Source: Salivita marina
Lineage (GTDB): Bacteria > Pseudomonadota > Gammaproteobacteria > Pseudomonadales > Azotimanducaceae
NCBI GenBank assembly: GCA_038144425.1
Contig: JAYQNS010000002.1
Location: 434,001-498,000 of the forward strand
Length of the DNA stretch: 64,000 nt
Reading direction: 5' to 3'
The notes under the pieces are model-generated. The model saw only the letters and a program-made list of their open reading frames with translations. It did no database searches and had not been told where the DNA came from. Shown here in pieces: positions 54,701 through 62,938 of the stretch. Positions within the stretch are counted from its first letter, which is position 1. Each line of letters starts with the position of its first letter. The position numbers were made by a program, and so were the translations under genes.

Positions 54701-56693
54701 CCACTGCACGCTATCGAATTACCTTTCTCGAACCTCCGGCGCCATGCAGGGGCTCGTACGTCATCCCTTCTCGGAAGGGCTCGACGGGGCTCTTGCGGCC
54801 ATCGATCCCGATATCCCCGTGCCTACCGATTCCGTGGAGGGAGTGGTGGCTCGGGTCATGGCAGGCATTTACGTCGACGACTCCGCGACGGTCGCTGAGG
54901 AGGTGGTTGCTGCTGCTGGTTCCGGAGAACCCACGCCGGTGAAGCGCACGCTGATTCACGCTCGTGGCTGCACTGCGGCCAAGCTGGTACGCGTGGCCCG
55001 GGCCGAGGGTATCGAAGTGGTCCTCGTGCAGTCCGACCCGGACATGGAGTCCCCGGCTGCGGACATGCTGGGGCCGAAGGATCGGCTCGTGTGCATTGGC
55101 GGCAACACGCCGGATGAAAGCTATCTCAATGGCCTGTCCGTAGTGCGGGTAGCCGAGCTCGAGAAGGTCGATTCGCTCCATCCGGGCATTGGCTTTTTGT
55201 CCGAGAACGCCCAATTCGCTGAGCTGTGCCGGAATCACGGCATCAACTTCATTGGGCCACCGGTGACGTCCATGGAGACCATGGGGAATAAGTCCAATGC
55301 CATCAGCACGGCACGGAGCCTTGGCGTTCCCGTGGTGCCTGGATCCTACGGTATCCTGACCAGCGTCGAGCGCGCGGCTCAGGTGGCGGAAGACATCGGC
55401 TACCCCGTGCTCATCAAGGCCGTGCACGGCGGTGGGGGGAAGGGCATTCAGGTGGTGGAAAGCCCCGAGGCCTTCCACGATCTCTTCCACCAGGTTCAAG
55501 CGGAGGCTCGGAACGCCTTTGGCAACGGCGATGTGTACCTGGAGAAATTTGTCACCTCCATGCGCCATATCGAAGCCCAGTTGCTCCGGGATCATCACGG
55601 CAATGCCTTCGTTCTGGGCATTCGCGACTGCTCCGTGCAGCGAGACAAGCAGAAAGTGGTGGAGGAATCGGGCTCAACGGCCCTGACGCCGGCGCTTGAG
55701 GCCCAGGTTCGAGAAAGCACGCTTGCTCTGGCCCATGAGGTGGACTACGTGGGCGCGGGCACGGTGGAGTTCATCCTCGACGTAGTGAATGACGCCGTGT
55801 ACTTCATGGAGATGAACACGCGCCTCCAGGTAGAGCACCCGGTTACGGAAAAGGTTTGTGGCGTTGATATCGTCGCTGAGCAGTTCCGGGTGGCGGGCGG
55901 CGCATCGATCAAGGATCTCACCCCCGGCAGCAATGGCTACTCCATCGAGGTGCGGTTGAACGCCGAGAAGGTCACGAAGGTTGGCGATAAGCTGGTGTTC
56001 CGCCCCGACCCCGGGGAAATATCGGAATGGGTGATGCCGGAGAACGAGGCCATCGACATTATCGCTGCCGGTGGTCCGGGCAAAGTCATCTCCCCCTTCT
56101 ACGACTCCATGGTTGCCCAGATCATCATTCACGGGACCGATCGCCGAGACGCTGCGGGCAAGCTGGCGGCCTATCTCGATTCGGTGCGAGTGAAGGGGAT
56201 TTGCACGAATCTGGCGCTGCTGAGGAAAATTCTCCGGGACGAGGTTTTCCTCTCGGGCGACTATGACACCAGCTATTTGCCGAACTTCTTGGCAACTCTC
56301 GATGCTGATGCGCTGATCGAGGAGATCGAGAAGGAAGCAGGCAAGGATAGCAGTGTCGTCTCCTTGGAAGCCCTCGCCATCGAAGGGAGCGACGAGCTCA
56401 AGGTGCTGTCCCCCTCCACGGGGATTTTCTACATCACGCCCTCCCCGTCTGAGCCCGAGTACGTAGCGGTTGGGGAAGAGGTCTCCGTGGGTAAAACCCT
56501 ATGCCAGCTCGAGGCGATGAAGATCTTCTCCCCCCTGACTCTGGCCAGCTTTAACCAGGCAGAGCAGGCGCTCTACCCCGAGGAACAGCGCTACGTGGTG
56601 ACCCGCATCAACATTGCGAATGGTCAGCAGGTTAACGCGGGCGACCTCCTCTTTGTGGTGAAGCCCAAACCGGCCCTTGAATCGGCGGCGTAA
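51771..56693 (+). CDS. Single-chain biotin-dependent acyl-CoA (acetyl-CoA) carboxylase: AccA-like, AccD-like, biotin carboxylase and biotinyl domains
   Basis: A 1640-residue protein. Domain order: AccA-like carboxyltransferase half (about 60-310; MDTPGADAGAEA and GIGYSGGAIPLAASN, then IQPKGLANIARK); a helical region of about 500 residues (330-830) that I cannot assign; AccD-like half (838-1055; SSGGMQTKEGAG and GDCTGGAQASFV), without the AccD zinc ribbon; biotin carboxylase (1057-1510; HGGGGKGIQ, RDCSVQRDKQKVVEES, MNTRLQVEHPVTE, EVRLNAE); biotinyl domain (about 1540-1640) with Lys1584 in EAMKI. It should carboxylate acetyl-CoA or a related acyl-CoA. Bacterial enzymes normally use separate subunits, and eukaryotic ACC has the reverse order (BC, biotinyl, CT). 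The His of QRRHQK in E. coli AccC reads Lys here. The start has AAGGGGATAG upstream. The substrate is inferred. Confidence 0.88.
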   Translation: MAQSEDRVDQLFLTAEKLAKDFSLASEKDKAQVQDHVKGLLAEDVVRRQCEAISELDIDSYIERCVAPAEAPGRMSAKSLIPRLGSRVTLVEEDGPFYSAVVTMAFPQGTREVGFIAQDRSVANGVWMPRHHLAAARRLEMWSKRNMPVVSFMDTPGADAGAEANAENQAHSISRLIAEMCNVDVPTVGIILGIGYSGGAIPLAASNLILAVRDAVFNTIQPKGLANIARKYNLSWQECAKLVGVSSYDLYAQGNIDGIIDYVPGEDDAQLEKLRASIVTGVEFIENKTRAFVAENPYIIDHYRRNLDRYLNPSARLHANESTAALSLATAPTEFSNVFGVAYRYLRYLGVRKRIRSTTTKQYGRLAEAEVPKGELAQRSDRERRRAFLSWFQDPEKLVYDDGLARAWKNYQEKKQAVHDERGRLAQLIFGEPKKNYEDARAALLSTVLAYLYNRWKNEARGNLEALMAQLADPAATRQLLRVADLPRARDLLVSLRSDDGEVARYLREHFSFDARKLLSKRGLADKSDGYLQSALAAELNVFLQGVNPFADDALPLSVLPEALRDESLRTAAPGSAPLLAALRGMLAAAFEGSLQARGPAGVPVGISDLTLLDVLLTEELREDFIAEGKNLLLFDALYDAVLQNLDLVAEEANEKRALSYDSMAALMDRALKGAAAQLRMGDSAGLADVHFAWLEKMEQHGRRGAFLRTVEEWKKASFPHLSDTLLVVVTFLFDRLIPVYGASVKDGRRYDGRIAPQNIGRRKDFWYRLTLAYRDLLIQEVLSQDKRKKNTTPEAFVDRYFHSFTPLHNDRLSSDPVRFPGFRVSIEQALEGEQIPCGIVTGLGEFKGEGGPLRCGVVISNVAFQAGSFDMASAEKFCELLVTCAEQRLPVLCFISSGGMQTKEGAGALFSMAAVNDRITRFVRDIDLPVVVFGFGDCTGGAQASFVTHPLVQTYYFSGTNMPFAGQIVVPSNLPSHCTLSNYLSRTSGAMQGLVRHPFSEGLDGALAAIDPDIPVPTDSVEGVVARVMAGIYVDDSATVAEEVVAAAGSGEPTPVKRTLIHARGCTAAKLVRVARAEGIEVVLVQSDPDMESPAADMLGPKDRLVCIGGNTPDESYLNGLSVVRVAELEKVDSLHPGIGFLSENAQFAELCRNHGINFIGPPVTSMETMGNKSNAISTARSLGVPVVPGSYGILTSVERAAQVAEDIGYPVLIKAVHGGGGKGIQVVESPEAFHDLFHQVQAEARNAFGNGDVYLEKFVTSMRHIEAQLLRDHHGNAFVLGIRDCSVQRDKQKVVEESGSTALTPALEAQVRESTLALAHEVDYVGAGTVEFILDVVNDAVYFMEMNTRLQVEHPVTEKVCGVDIVAEQFRVAGGASIKDLTPGSNGYSIEVRLNAEKVTKVGDKLVFRPDPGEISEWVMPENEAIDIIAAGGPGKVISPFYDSMVAQIIIHGTDRRDAAGKLAAYLDSVRVKGICTNLALLRKILRDEVFLSGDYDTSYLPNFLATLDADALIEEIEKEAGKDSSVVSLEALAIEGSDELKVLSPSTGIFYITPSPSEPEYVAVGEEVSVGKTLCQLEAMKIFSPLTLASFNQAEQALYPEEQRYVVTRINIANGQQVNAGDLLFVVKPKPALESAA

Positions 56694-56721
56694 AAAAAGG
56701 CCCCTCGGGGCCCTTTTCTTT
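56694..56721 (+). terminator. Intrinsic terminator after the fused carboxylase
   Basis: An A run, then GGCCCC TC GGGGCC, then TTTTCTTTT, directly after the stop codon. The A and T runs make it partly bidirectional, so it may also serve the convergent gene that ends at 56745. Confidence 0.85.
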
Positions 56722-56744
56722 TGGTTTGCGTTGGGCTGCGCCCC

Positions 56745-57869
56745 CTAGCGGGCGCCATCAAAGAATTCCTTGAAGCCCGCTGGGGCATAGGGGCCGACGA
56801 CGATTTGCTCAAAAACGCCGATGCCTGCTCGTTGCCCATCGCTGGCGGTGACGATTTGCTGGGTGTGGAGATTCTCCCGGGCCAGTGGGTCTAGCTGCCG
56901 GGGGTCAAAGCGCTCATGTCCCGTGGTCAGCTCGCCTTTCCACATGCCCTGGCCCCACTCCGGATGGCCGTAGCCAAGGCCCTTCATCTGGAACTTCAAG
57001 CCGGGTGTGAGGGTGATGGAGCGAAGCTCTCCCTCCAGCGGGACGAGATCAATCTCCACGGCCTCGGCTAGACGGGTGCCCTTGTGGTAGCGGATACGAT
57101 GGCGAGCCGTGGCCATGCGCGTTTCCCGGGCTTCCCCCTGCGCCGGGACCGCCTCTGCGTTTGGGTAAAGCGGCGCGGTGAGCCCCTCGCGCACGAGAGC
57201 CTCCCCCTCCGGGCCATCGAAGAAAATGGCGTGGCTGACGTGGTCTTCCCAAAAGAGGGGCGCCCACATGAAGGCGATACCCTTGGGCGTCACCGGGGCG
57301 CCACCGCCCTCGGGCTCGCCGACGGCGCGTACCCCCCAGGAGCGATCCTTCGTGCCCCGGGAAGATTCGGGATCGACGCGGATGTCGCCGTCGGGGGTAT
57401 GGAGGATGCCTTCCCAGGTGCCAAACTGGTCAAAGCGCGTGGCGTCCATCACGGCCCGGGTGCCCTGGAATAGGGTCTGCCGCGCTTCCTGAATGCCCGC
57501 CGTGCGCGTGCAGAAGACGAGGTCGCAGGCCAGCCCAGAATCGTTGTCCTCGAGAATAATACGGGCTTTCCGAAGGGGTTCGATCACCTCAAGGCGCAGG
57601 GGGCCGACGCTCATGTCCGTGCGCTCGGCCGGCGCGCGGCGCGAGCCATAGAAGCAGTGCTGGAGCCCTCCTTCGGTCACCGTGGAGAAAGCGGCATCGA
57701 GAATGCCCCGATGGGGGTAGATGGCCATGCCAAAGCCGAAGTACCAGCTGCCGTCCTTCCCGTAGCCGTTAAACCAGGTGCGATCGTAGACGTTTCGATC
57801 GCTGGTGGCGGGATAGGCCAGGGGCAGGGGCGTTTGATGAATGGGGTAGTCGTCGAGCGCGTTCAGCAT
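56745..57869 (-). CDS. Protein of unknown function, possibly a CrtC/AttH-like beta-sandwich
   Basis: A 374-residue protein that I do not recognise. There is no signal peptide and no membrane helix. It is rich in aromatic and charged residues with predicted beta character. Notable segments are TWFNGYGKDGSWYFGFGMAI near residue 31, RGTKDRSWGVRAVG near 171, and GYGHPEWGQGMWKGEL near 306. The DRSWGVR block is reminiscent of two-domain lipocalin-like proteins of the CrtC/AttH type, often near lipid or steroid genes, but this is a weak resemblance. The ATG at 57869 follows GGGAGAGGG. It converges on the fused carboxylase. Confidence 0.75.
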   Translation of the reverse strand: MLNALDDYPIHQTPLPLAYPATSDRNVYDRTWFNGYGKDGSWYFGFGMAIYPHRGILDAAFSTVTEGGLQHCFYGSRRAPAERTDMSVGPLRLEVIEPLRKARIILEDNDSGLACDLVFCTRTAGIQEARQTLFQGTRAVMDATRFDQFGTWEGILHTPDGDIRVDPESSRGTKDRSWGVRAVGEPEGGGAPVTPKGIAFMWAPLFWEDHVSHAIFFDGPEGEALVREGLTAPLYPNAEAVPAQGEARETRMATARHRIRYHKGTRLAEAVEIDLVPLEGELRSITLTPGLKFQMKGLGYGHPEWGQGMWKGELTTGHERFDPRQLDPLARENLHTQQIVTASDGQRAGIGVFEQIVVGPYAPAGFKEFFDGAR

Positions 57870-57935
57870 GGGGGGCCCTCTCCCTAGAGTGATGATCACA
57901 CCATACCGGAGCCGGCCGCTGCTGGGGATCGGACC

Positions 57936-58676
57936 CTAGGCGGTGAGCAAGAGGAAGGCGCCGGAGCCCATGGCCACCAAGCCCAGGCCCCGCACCAGCA
58001 TTCGGCTCCAGCGAAGAAAAGCCTCGTCGTTCCAGCGCTTAAGGAGCGCCGTGCCGCTTGCGGTCCCGAGGATAGCCGCCGGCCCCAGCGCTAGCAGGAG
58101 GGGCCAAGAGAGGACGGTGGGTTCGGCGCCCTGGGTGAGAAGCGGCCCGTAGACGCCGAGCTTAGCGCCGTGCCCTAGGCATTGGGCGAAGCCCTTTGTC
58201 GCGACGGTGGCTTCCCGCCCTCGAGATCCTCGAAGAAAGAAGCTGTCCAAGAGGGGGCCTGAGGCACCGGCGAACAGCTGCCCTCCCGTCACCAGAAGCC
58301 CCGCGGAAAAACCGTGCTTGGGCCGCTCAAAGCGTAGGGCAAGGCGCGCAGGAATGGCGAGGGCGAGAAAGGGGGTGGCGCCGAGAAGCAGCAGGAGGAT
58401 GCCTCGGGAGGGGACCCAGGCCACCCATTGGACCAGGGCAACGGTCACCCCCACCCCCAGGGCATAGGCCGCCAGGCCCCGCCATTCCAGGGACCGCCAG
58501 AGCAGCGCAGCCCGGGCACCGTTGGCAACGCCCTGGGCGATGGCATGAATGACCATGGCTTCGGGGATGGGTAGGAGAAGGGCGAGGACGGCGATGAGCA
58601 CCATACCCCCGGCCATACCGAAGACGCCCGATAGGGCTGCCGTGCTCGCAATGGCAAGGAGGATGAGCAGGGTCAT
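57936..58676 (-). CDS. TauE/SafE-family membrane transporter
   Basis: A 246-residue protein with about seven or eight hydrophobic helices and short loops. Repeated glycine-rich segments (AALSGVFGMAGGMVLIAVLALL near the start and TGGQLFAGASGPLLDSFFLRG near residue 130) mark the two halves of the TauE/SafE fold. The family exports sulfite, sulfonates or related organic anions. It is divergent from a LysR-type regulator, which probably controls it. The ATG at 58676 is preferred; the frame is open to 58715. Confidence 0.85.
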   Translation of the reverse strand: MTLLILLAIASTAALSGVFGMAGGMVLIAVLALLLPIPEAMVIHAIAQGVANGARAALLWRSLEWRGLAAYALGVGVTVALVQWVAWVPSRGILLLLLGATPFLALAIPARLALRFERPKHGFSAGLLVTGGQLFAGASGPLLDSFFLRGSRGREATVATKGFAQCLGHGAKLGVYGPLLTQGAEPTVLSWPLLLALGPAAILGTASGTALLKRWNDEAFLRWSRMLVRGLGLVAMGSGAFLLLTA

Positions 58677-58732
58677 GCTGCGCGACCTACCAGCTACCGG
58701 CGCCAGAGCATACACTGGCTAATTGTTTCTTT

Positions 58733-59608
58733 TTGGGAATAGTTCGAGTGATTGAAAATCTCGAAACGCTTGTGACGTTGTCGAAAACCGGCACCATGAT
58801 GGAGGCAGCTACGGTGCTGAAGATCTCCCAGTCCGCGGTGAGTAAGCGGGTGGCGGCGCTAGAGCGGCAGTACGACCGGGCGCTGATTGAGCGTCGGGGT
58901 CGCCGGGTGGTGCTGACGGCCTATGGCACCCGCCTCGTGGAAAAGGTGACGCCGCTCATCACCGAGCTGCGCAGCGTTTTCATCGAGGAGCCCACGCTCC
59001 AGCGGGGCAAGATCATTCTTGGCGTCTCCGAAGCCATCCTAGCGAGCTGGGCGCCGGCACTTTTTGCCCGGGTGCGGGAGCGGCTGCCGGAGGTGGAGTT
59101 TGAGTTCCATGCCCAGCGTTCCCCCGTGGTATTGGATCGGATTCGTTCCGGGGAGTACATGGTGGGACTCTGCACGGGCTCAGCGGAGGCTGATTATGAT
59201 CTGGTATCGGAAGTGCTCCGCCTGGAGCCCATGGTGCTTGTCCCCTCAGCGCTAAAACCCTTCACGCCGCCCACGGCCGGAGAACTGCCCGTGATCACCA
59301 TTGAGTCCCGAAGCGGCGCCTGGGCCTCGATCGAGGAGGCCATGCGGCGCCTCAACATTCGGCGGGAAACCTCGCTGGAATCGTTCTTTTCCGTGGCCCA
59401 GATGGCGCTCGCGGGCTTCGGCCATGGGCTCATACCGCGAGGAGTTGCTCGAACCCTCGGCATTCCCCCGGAGCGATGTATTGAGCTCGGCGATCGGGGC
59501 CTCGCCCGCCCCGTGCGCTTCGTCGCGCGCAAATCCATGTTCCTTCGGCCTCTGGTGCAAAGCGTGTACGCGGCGCTCGCGGAGGAGGCCCAGCGCCTCG
59601 ATCGGTAG
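58733..59608 (+). CDS. LysR-family transcriptional regulator
   Basis: A regulator of up to 291 residues. The N-terminal winged HTH (LSKTGTMMEAATVLKISQSAVSKRV is split here as TMMEAATVLKISQSAVSKRV, about residues 21-40, then LERQYDRALIERRGRRVVLT) is typical. The effector domain follows from about residue 90. The frame starts with TTG at 58733, and a GTG at 58748 is an alternative; neither has a strong ribosome-binding site. It lies 56 bases from the divergent TauE/SafE gene, the usual arrangement of a LysR regulator and its target. Confidence 0.9.
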   Translation: MGIVRVIENLETLVTLSKTGTMMEAATVLKISQSAVSKRVAALERQYDRALIERRGRRVVLTAYGTRLVEKVTPLITELRSVFIEEPTLQRGKIILGVSEAILASWAPALFARVRERLPEVEFEFHAQRSPVVLDRIRSGEYMVGLCTGSAEADYDLVSEVLRLEPMVLVPSALKPFTPPTAGELPVITIESRSGAWASIEEAMRRLNIRRETSLESFFSVAQMALAGFGHGLIPRGVARTLGIPPERCIELGDRGLARPVRFVARKSMFLRPLVQSVYAALAEEAQRLDR

Positions 59609-59660
59609 CCAGATTTAAGGGGGCACGGCACACTGCGTTTTTGCCCCGGGAGGGATCGCC

Positions 59661-60608
59661 ATGGCTTTGGTGCTGCATCACTACGAAGGATCGCTGTTCT
59701 CCGAAAAAATCCGCCTGATGCTGGGGTATTACGGCCTTTCCTGGGAGAGCGTCGAGATCTCGCCGATCATGCCGCGGCCGGCGCTCATGCCCCTCACCGG
59801 GGGCTATCGCCGAACCCCGGTGCTTCAGGACGGTGCCGATATTTTCTGCGACACCCACGCCATCAGCGAATATCTCGACGTGCTCTGTCCAGAGAAGGCC
59901 CTGGCGCCCCGGCCCCTTGCGCATGCATCACGGAGCCTCGCGGAGCGCGCCGATACCCACCTCTTTCAGGTGGTGGTGGCCCTGTGCTTCCAACCTGCGG
60001 CGGTGGCGCCCATGATGGCGGCGCTGGGGCCCGAAATGGCGGAAAAGTTTGCGGCGGATCGGGCCGAGCTGTCCGGAGGCCGGGGATCGATCGCTTCCCT
60101 AGCGCCCAGCGCGGCGGAGGCGGCGCTGCAAGCGACCCTGGTGCCCCTGGAGGGGCAGCTGGTCCACAGTCCCTTTCTTTTGGGGGATGCCCCCACCATC
60201 GCGGACTTTTCCGTTTATCACTGTTTGTGGCTCCTTGCGCGCAATCCCGTGGTATCGCCCCTTCTGGCCCCCTTTGAGGCGGTGGGGGCTTGGATGGCTC
60301 GGTTGGCGGCCTTCGGCCATGGCCCTTGGGCACCGCGATCTGCCGATGAGGCCCTCGCCGTAGGACGGGAGGCCGAGCCTCAAGCGCTGCCTCCGGCCTG
60401 GGCTGGGGCTGCCTCGGTGGAGGCCGGGGGCCCGGCGCTGGGCAGCGCCGTGTCCGTGACACCGCTGGACTACGGCTGCATTCCCGTTACCGGCACCTTG
60501 GCCTACGCGACTGATCAGCTCTGTGGCGTCGATCGGATAGACGCCCAGGCCGGGCGCCTGCGGGTTCACTTCCCTCGGGTGGGCTTTGAACTTAAGGCAG
60601 AGGGCTAG
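59661..60608 (+). CDS. Glutathione S-transferase-like protein with C-terminal extension
   Basis: A 315-residue protein. The N-terminal thioredoxin-like GST domain is LVLHHYEGSLFSEKIRLMLG to FCDTHAISEYLDVL (residues 3-78), and the helical domain contains LLGDAPTIADFSVYHCLWLL (near 173-192). About 95 residues beyond a normal GST follow, with ASVEAGGPALGSAVSVTPLD and a beta-like ending. The extension is unassigned. It may act on electrophiles, or the fold may serve another role. It starts at ATG 59661 after GGGAGGG. Its 3' end overlaps the convergent DUF547 gene by 17 bases. Confidence 0.82.
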   Translation: MALVLHHYEGSLFSEKIRLMLGYYGLSWESVEISPIMPRPALMPLTGGYRRTPVLQDGADIFCDTHAISEYLDVLCPEKALAPRPLAHASRSLAERADTHLFQVVVALCFQPAAVAPMMAALGPEMAEKFAADRAELSGGRGSIASLAPSAAEAALQATLVPLEGQLVHSPFLLGDAPTIADFSVYHCLWLLARNPVVSPLLAPFEAVGAWMARLAAFGHGPWAPRSADEALAVGREAEPQALPPAWAGAASVEAGGPALGSAVSVTPLDYGCIPVTGTLAYATDQLCGVDRIDAQAGRLRVHFPRVGFELKAEG

Positions 60609-61446
60609 GGGGCGGCGCGTCGTTTAGGGCCCAGTCGTAGCGAAAGGTGAGGGGGCCTTCGTAGGCGCGAAGGGATGGCCCTAGCGTTTCCGGGGCGGCC
60701 GAGGCGAGATAGGCGAGCAGCGCTTCCCGTCCTCGCGGGAAATCATCCCCGTACCAATCAAAAAGGCTTGAGAGCGTAAGAACCCCGCCCTCGAGGGCGA
60801 CCCCCCGGGGGTGCGCCAGATAGGCTTTGAGGGCCCCCTGAAGATCGGCCTCGAGGCGGTCCCCGGTGAAGGGCTGGGGCAGAAGGTTGGGGCACCCTAG
60901 GGAGGCGCAGTTCAGGGCAAAGTGCACCCGGGGCTCGGCAAAGAGGGGGCGCAGAATGCGATGCTCAATGGCATTCAGGGAGAGGGCGGCCCCCTGTACC
61001 GTGATGAGGTCCTCATCCCAGGGTCCAAAGCTCCAGGGCCAACGTTTGAGCTCCAGAATGCTGCTAACGGGATAGGCCTTCAGCACCCGCATCACCGTCA
61101 GCGCGTTGTACAGATTTGCCCAGTAGGCAAATTGCTCGTCCCGGGCCAGGCCCGGCGGACCCCGCTGGGCCTCCGCTTCCACCCAGGCCTCAAGCGCGGC
61201 CCGGTCTTCTGCGGTTACCGCACCATAGCGGAGGCGGTGGATGCCGTCCGCGGTGTCCGTTACCAGGTAGCGCTCTAGGAAGTGCGCGTAGAAGGGACTC
61301 GCTGGGCTCACGCCGCCGGCCAGCGCGGCTTGGGTCGCCGGGGCAAATTCCGCCAGGGGGGCGCCGTAGCCCAGTACTGCGGCAAGGGCGGCGCCGGGGA
61401 GGAGAGTAAGTAGGGTAGCGAGGGTGGTCGATCTAAGGCTTGGCAT
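60592..61446 (-). CDS. DUF547 domain protein, exported
   Basis: A 284-residue protein from ATG 61446. A signal peptide of about 22 residues ends GAALA/AVLG. The DUF547 core follows: QFAYWANLYNALTVMRVLKAYP (split as FAYWANLYNALTVMRVLKAY, near residue 108), then LNAIEHRILRPLF, VHFALNCASLGCPNL near 175 with conserved Cys, and SLFDWYGDDF near 225. DUF547 may be related to papain/transglutaminase folds, but no activity is established. It overlaps the esterase gene by 14 bases and is the last gene of a hemH-esterase-DUF547 operon. A TTG at 61461 is an alternative start. Confidence 0.87.
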   Translation of the reverse strand: MPSLRSTTLATLLTLLPGAALAAVLGYGAPLAEFAPATQAALAGGVSPASPFYAHFLERYLVTDTADGIHRLRYGAVTAEDRAALEAWVEAEAQRGPPGLARDEQFAYWANLYNALTVMRVLKAYPVSSILELKRWPWSFGPWDEDLITVQGAALSLNAIEHRILRPLFAEPRVHFALNCASLGCPNLLPQPFTGDRLEADLQGALKAYLAHPRGVALEGGVLTLSSLFDWYGDDFPRGREALLAYLASAAPETLGPSLRAYEGPLTFRYDWALNDAPPPSPLP

Positions 61447-62938
61447 GGGAAGGCTGCTCAAGGTTGGGGGTCCAGAGGGGGTTGAGATCCTTCGTGCTAG
61501 GGGCAGGCGTTACGCCGGCTAGGGTGAAGAACCCGCTTTCCTGGGTGGTTTCGCCCCAGGCCCTCCAGCAGGGCCCTTCCCCAGTGGCGAAGGCAAGCCA
61601 CTGGCGCTGAAGGGAATCGGCCAGGGCCCAGCGCTCCGAGTCCGTGCCGGCAAAGCGTCGCACGGAAGGGTGCTCTAGCGTGCCGAACAGGTAGGGCACT
61701 TCCAAACCGTGGCTCGCACCCAGCTGGCCCTTGAGTGCGGGGGAGGGCGCGTCAAAGCGGTAGAGCCAGCAGTCGCCTTTCCCCTTGCCATGGCGCGCGT
61801 AGGCAGCGCCTCGGCGTAGTAGGGGCAGCTGGTAATACAGGTCCGTTTCCGCGGCCGCGAGCGTCTGCCAGGGCGGGAGCGGTCCGAGCTGCGATGCGTA
61901 GGCCGCCCAGAGGGCGCCCGCCTCCGGCGGCGCCGGAAGGGCTGAGCGTTTAAGGCCTGCGCGAAGGCGGCGGAGAGCGGCCTGCTCCTCGAGCCCCCGC
62001 TGAGCGAAGAGGAACAGGCGCTGCTCGTCTCCGTTGCACCCTAGGAGCAGGGGCAGCCCCCGCGCCGCTGCCCGGGTGATGCCGTCCTCCTCCGTCGTGC
62101 CGAGCCCCGCCTGGCCCTGCTGGGGCCGAAAGACCCCATGGCCGAGCGCCGGGCGTAGGGCTTCGTCGAGCGCTGCGCCGAGGCTCAGGAGCTTTTCTAT
62201 GGGGAGGGCTTGCAGGGCAGGTAGGAGATTGAGGGTACCGAGCGTCGTTCTAAGCCACTGAGCGCAGCGATCCACGGCCGTTTCGTCTAGCCAGGGGCTA
62301 GTGGCCGCGGATTGAATCACCGCGCGCTCGAAGGTGCCGTCGCTCCCCGCGAGGGTCAGCTGCGCAAGAATGCTCATGCCCCCAGCGGATTCGCCGAGCA
62401 GGGTCGTTTGGCTCGGATTTCCGCCAAAGGCCTCGATGTTTGCTTTAACCCAGTGGAGCGCAGCTTGCTGATCGAGCAGCCCGAGATTTGCCGCTTCCAA
62501 AAGCGGAGGGAAGCCCAGGAGGCCTAGGCGATAGTTCAAGGTAACCACCACCACCTGGTGCTTTTCGACCAGCCGGGCGGCCTCATGAATGGGGTCCCGG
62601 GCGTCCCCATTGGTGAACCCTCCGCCGTAGATCCACACCCAGACGGGATGGGGCCCGGGGGTGCGCGGGGCTTGAATGTTCAGATGCAGACAGTCTTCGT
62701 CGATGGCCCCCACGGGGCGTAGGGCGAGGGCCTTGCCCGAGAGCTGAGGCGGCGCCGGGCGCGCCTGGATGGCCAGGTGCCGGCCTGGCAACAGGGGTTC
62801 GGGGGGCGACAAGCGTCGAGCGCCAACCGGGGGTTGGGCGAAGGGGATGCCAAGGAACTGGCGGCACGAAGACCTTTCCTGACCCTCGATCACCCCGGCG
62901 GGGCAGGTGATGCGAAGCCCCTGGACTGCTGCGCTCAT
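61433..62938 (-). CDS. Carboxylesterase type B family protein
   Basis: A 501-residue esterase. Family blocks: FLGIPFAQPPVGARR near residue 27, EDCLHLNIQAP near 75 with the disulfide-type Cys, WVWIYGGGFTNGD near 96 (oxyanion hole), and the nucleophile GESAGGMS near 178. The likely acid is Glu in CNGDEQRLF near 290 and the likely His is in GASHGLEVPYLF near 420. No signal peptide is seen, so it is probably cytoplasmic. It starts at ATG 62938, overlapping the hemH stop by four bases. The substrate is unknown, and the reason for coupling to hemH is not evident. Confidence 0.9.
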   Translation of the reverse strand: MSAAVQGLRITCPAGVIEGQERSSCRQFLGIPFAQPPVGARRLSPPEPLLPGRHLAIQARPAPPQLSGKALALRPVGAIDEDCLHLNIQAPRTPGPHPVWVWIYGGGFTNGDARDPIHEAARLVEKHQVVVVTLNYRLGLLGFPPLLEAANLGLLDQQAALHWVKANIEAFGGNPSQTTLLGESAGGMSILAQLTLAGSDGTFERAVIQSAATSPWLDETAVDRCAQWLRTTLGTLNLLPALQALPIEKLLSLGAALDEALRPALGHGVFRPQQGQAGLGTTEEDGITRAAARGLPLLLGCNGDEQRLFLFAQRGLEEQAALRRLRAGLKRSALPAPPEAGALWAAYASQLGPLPPWQTLAAAETDLYYQLPLLRRGAAYARHGKGKGDCWLYRFDAPSPALKGQLGASHGLEVPYLFGTLEHPSVRRFAGTDSERWALADSLQRQWLAFATGEGPCWRAWGETTQESGFFTLAGVTPAPSTKDLNPLWTPNLEQPSHAKP

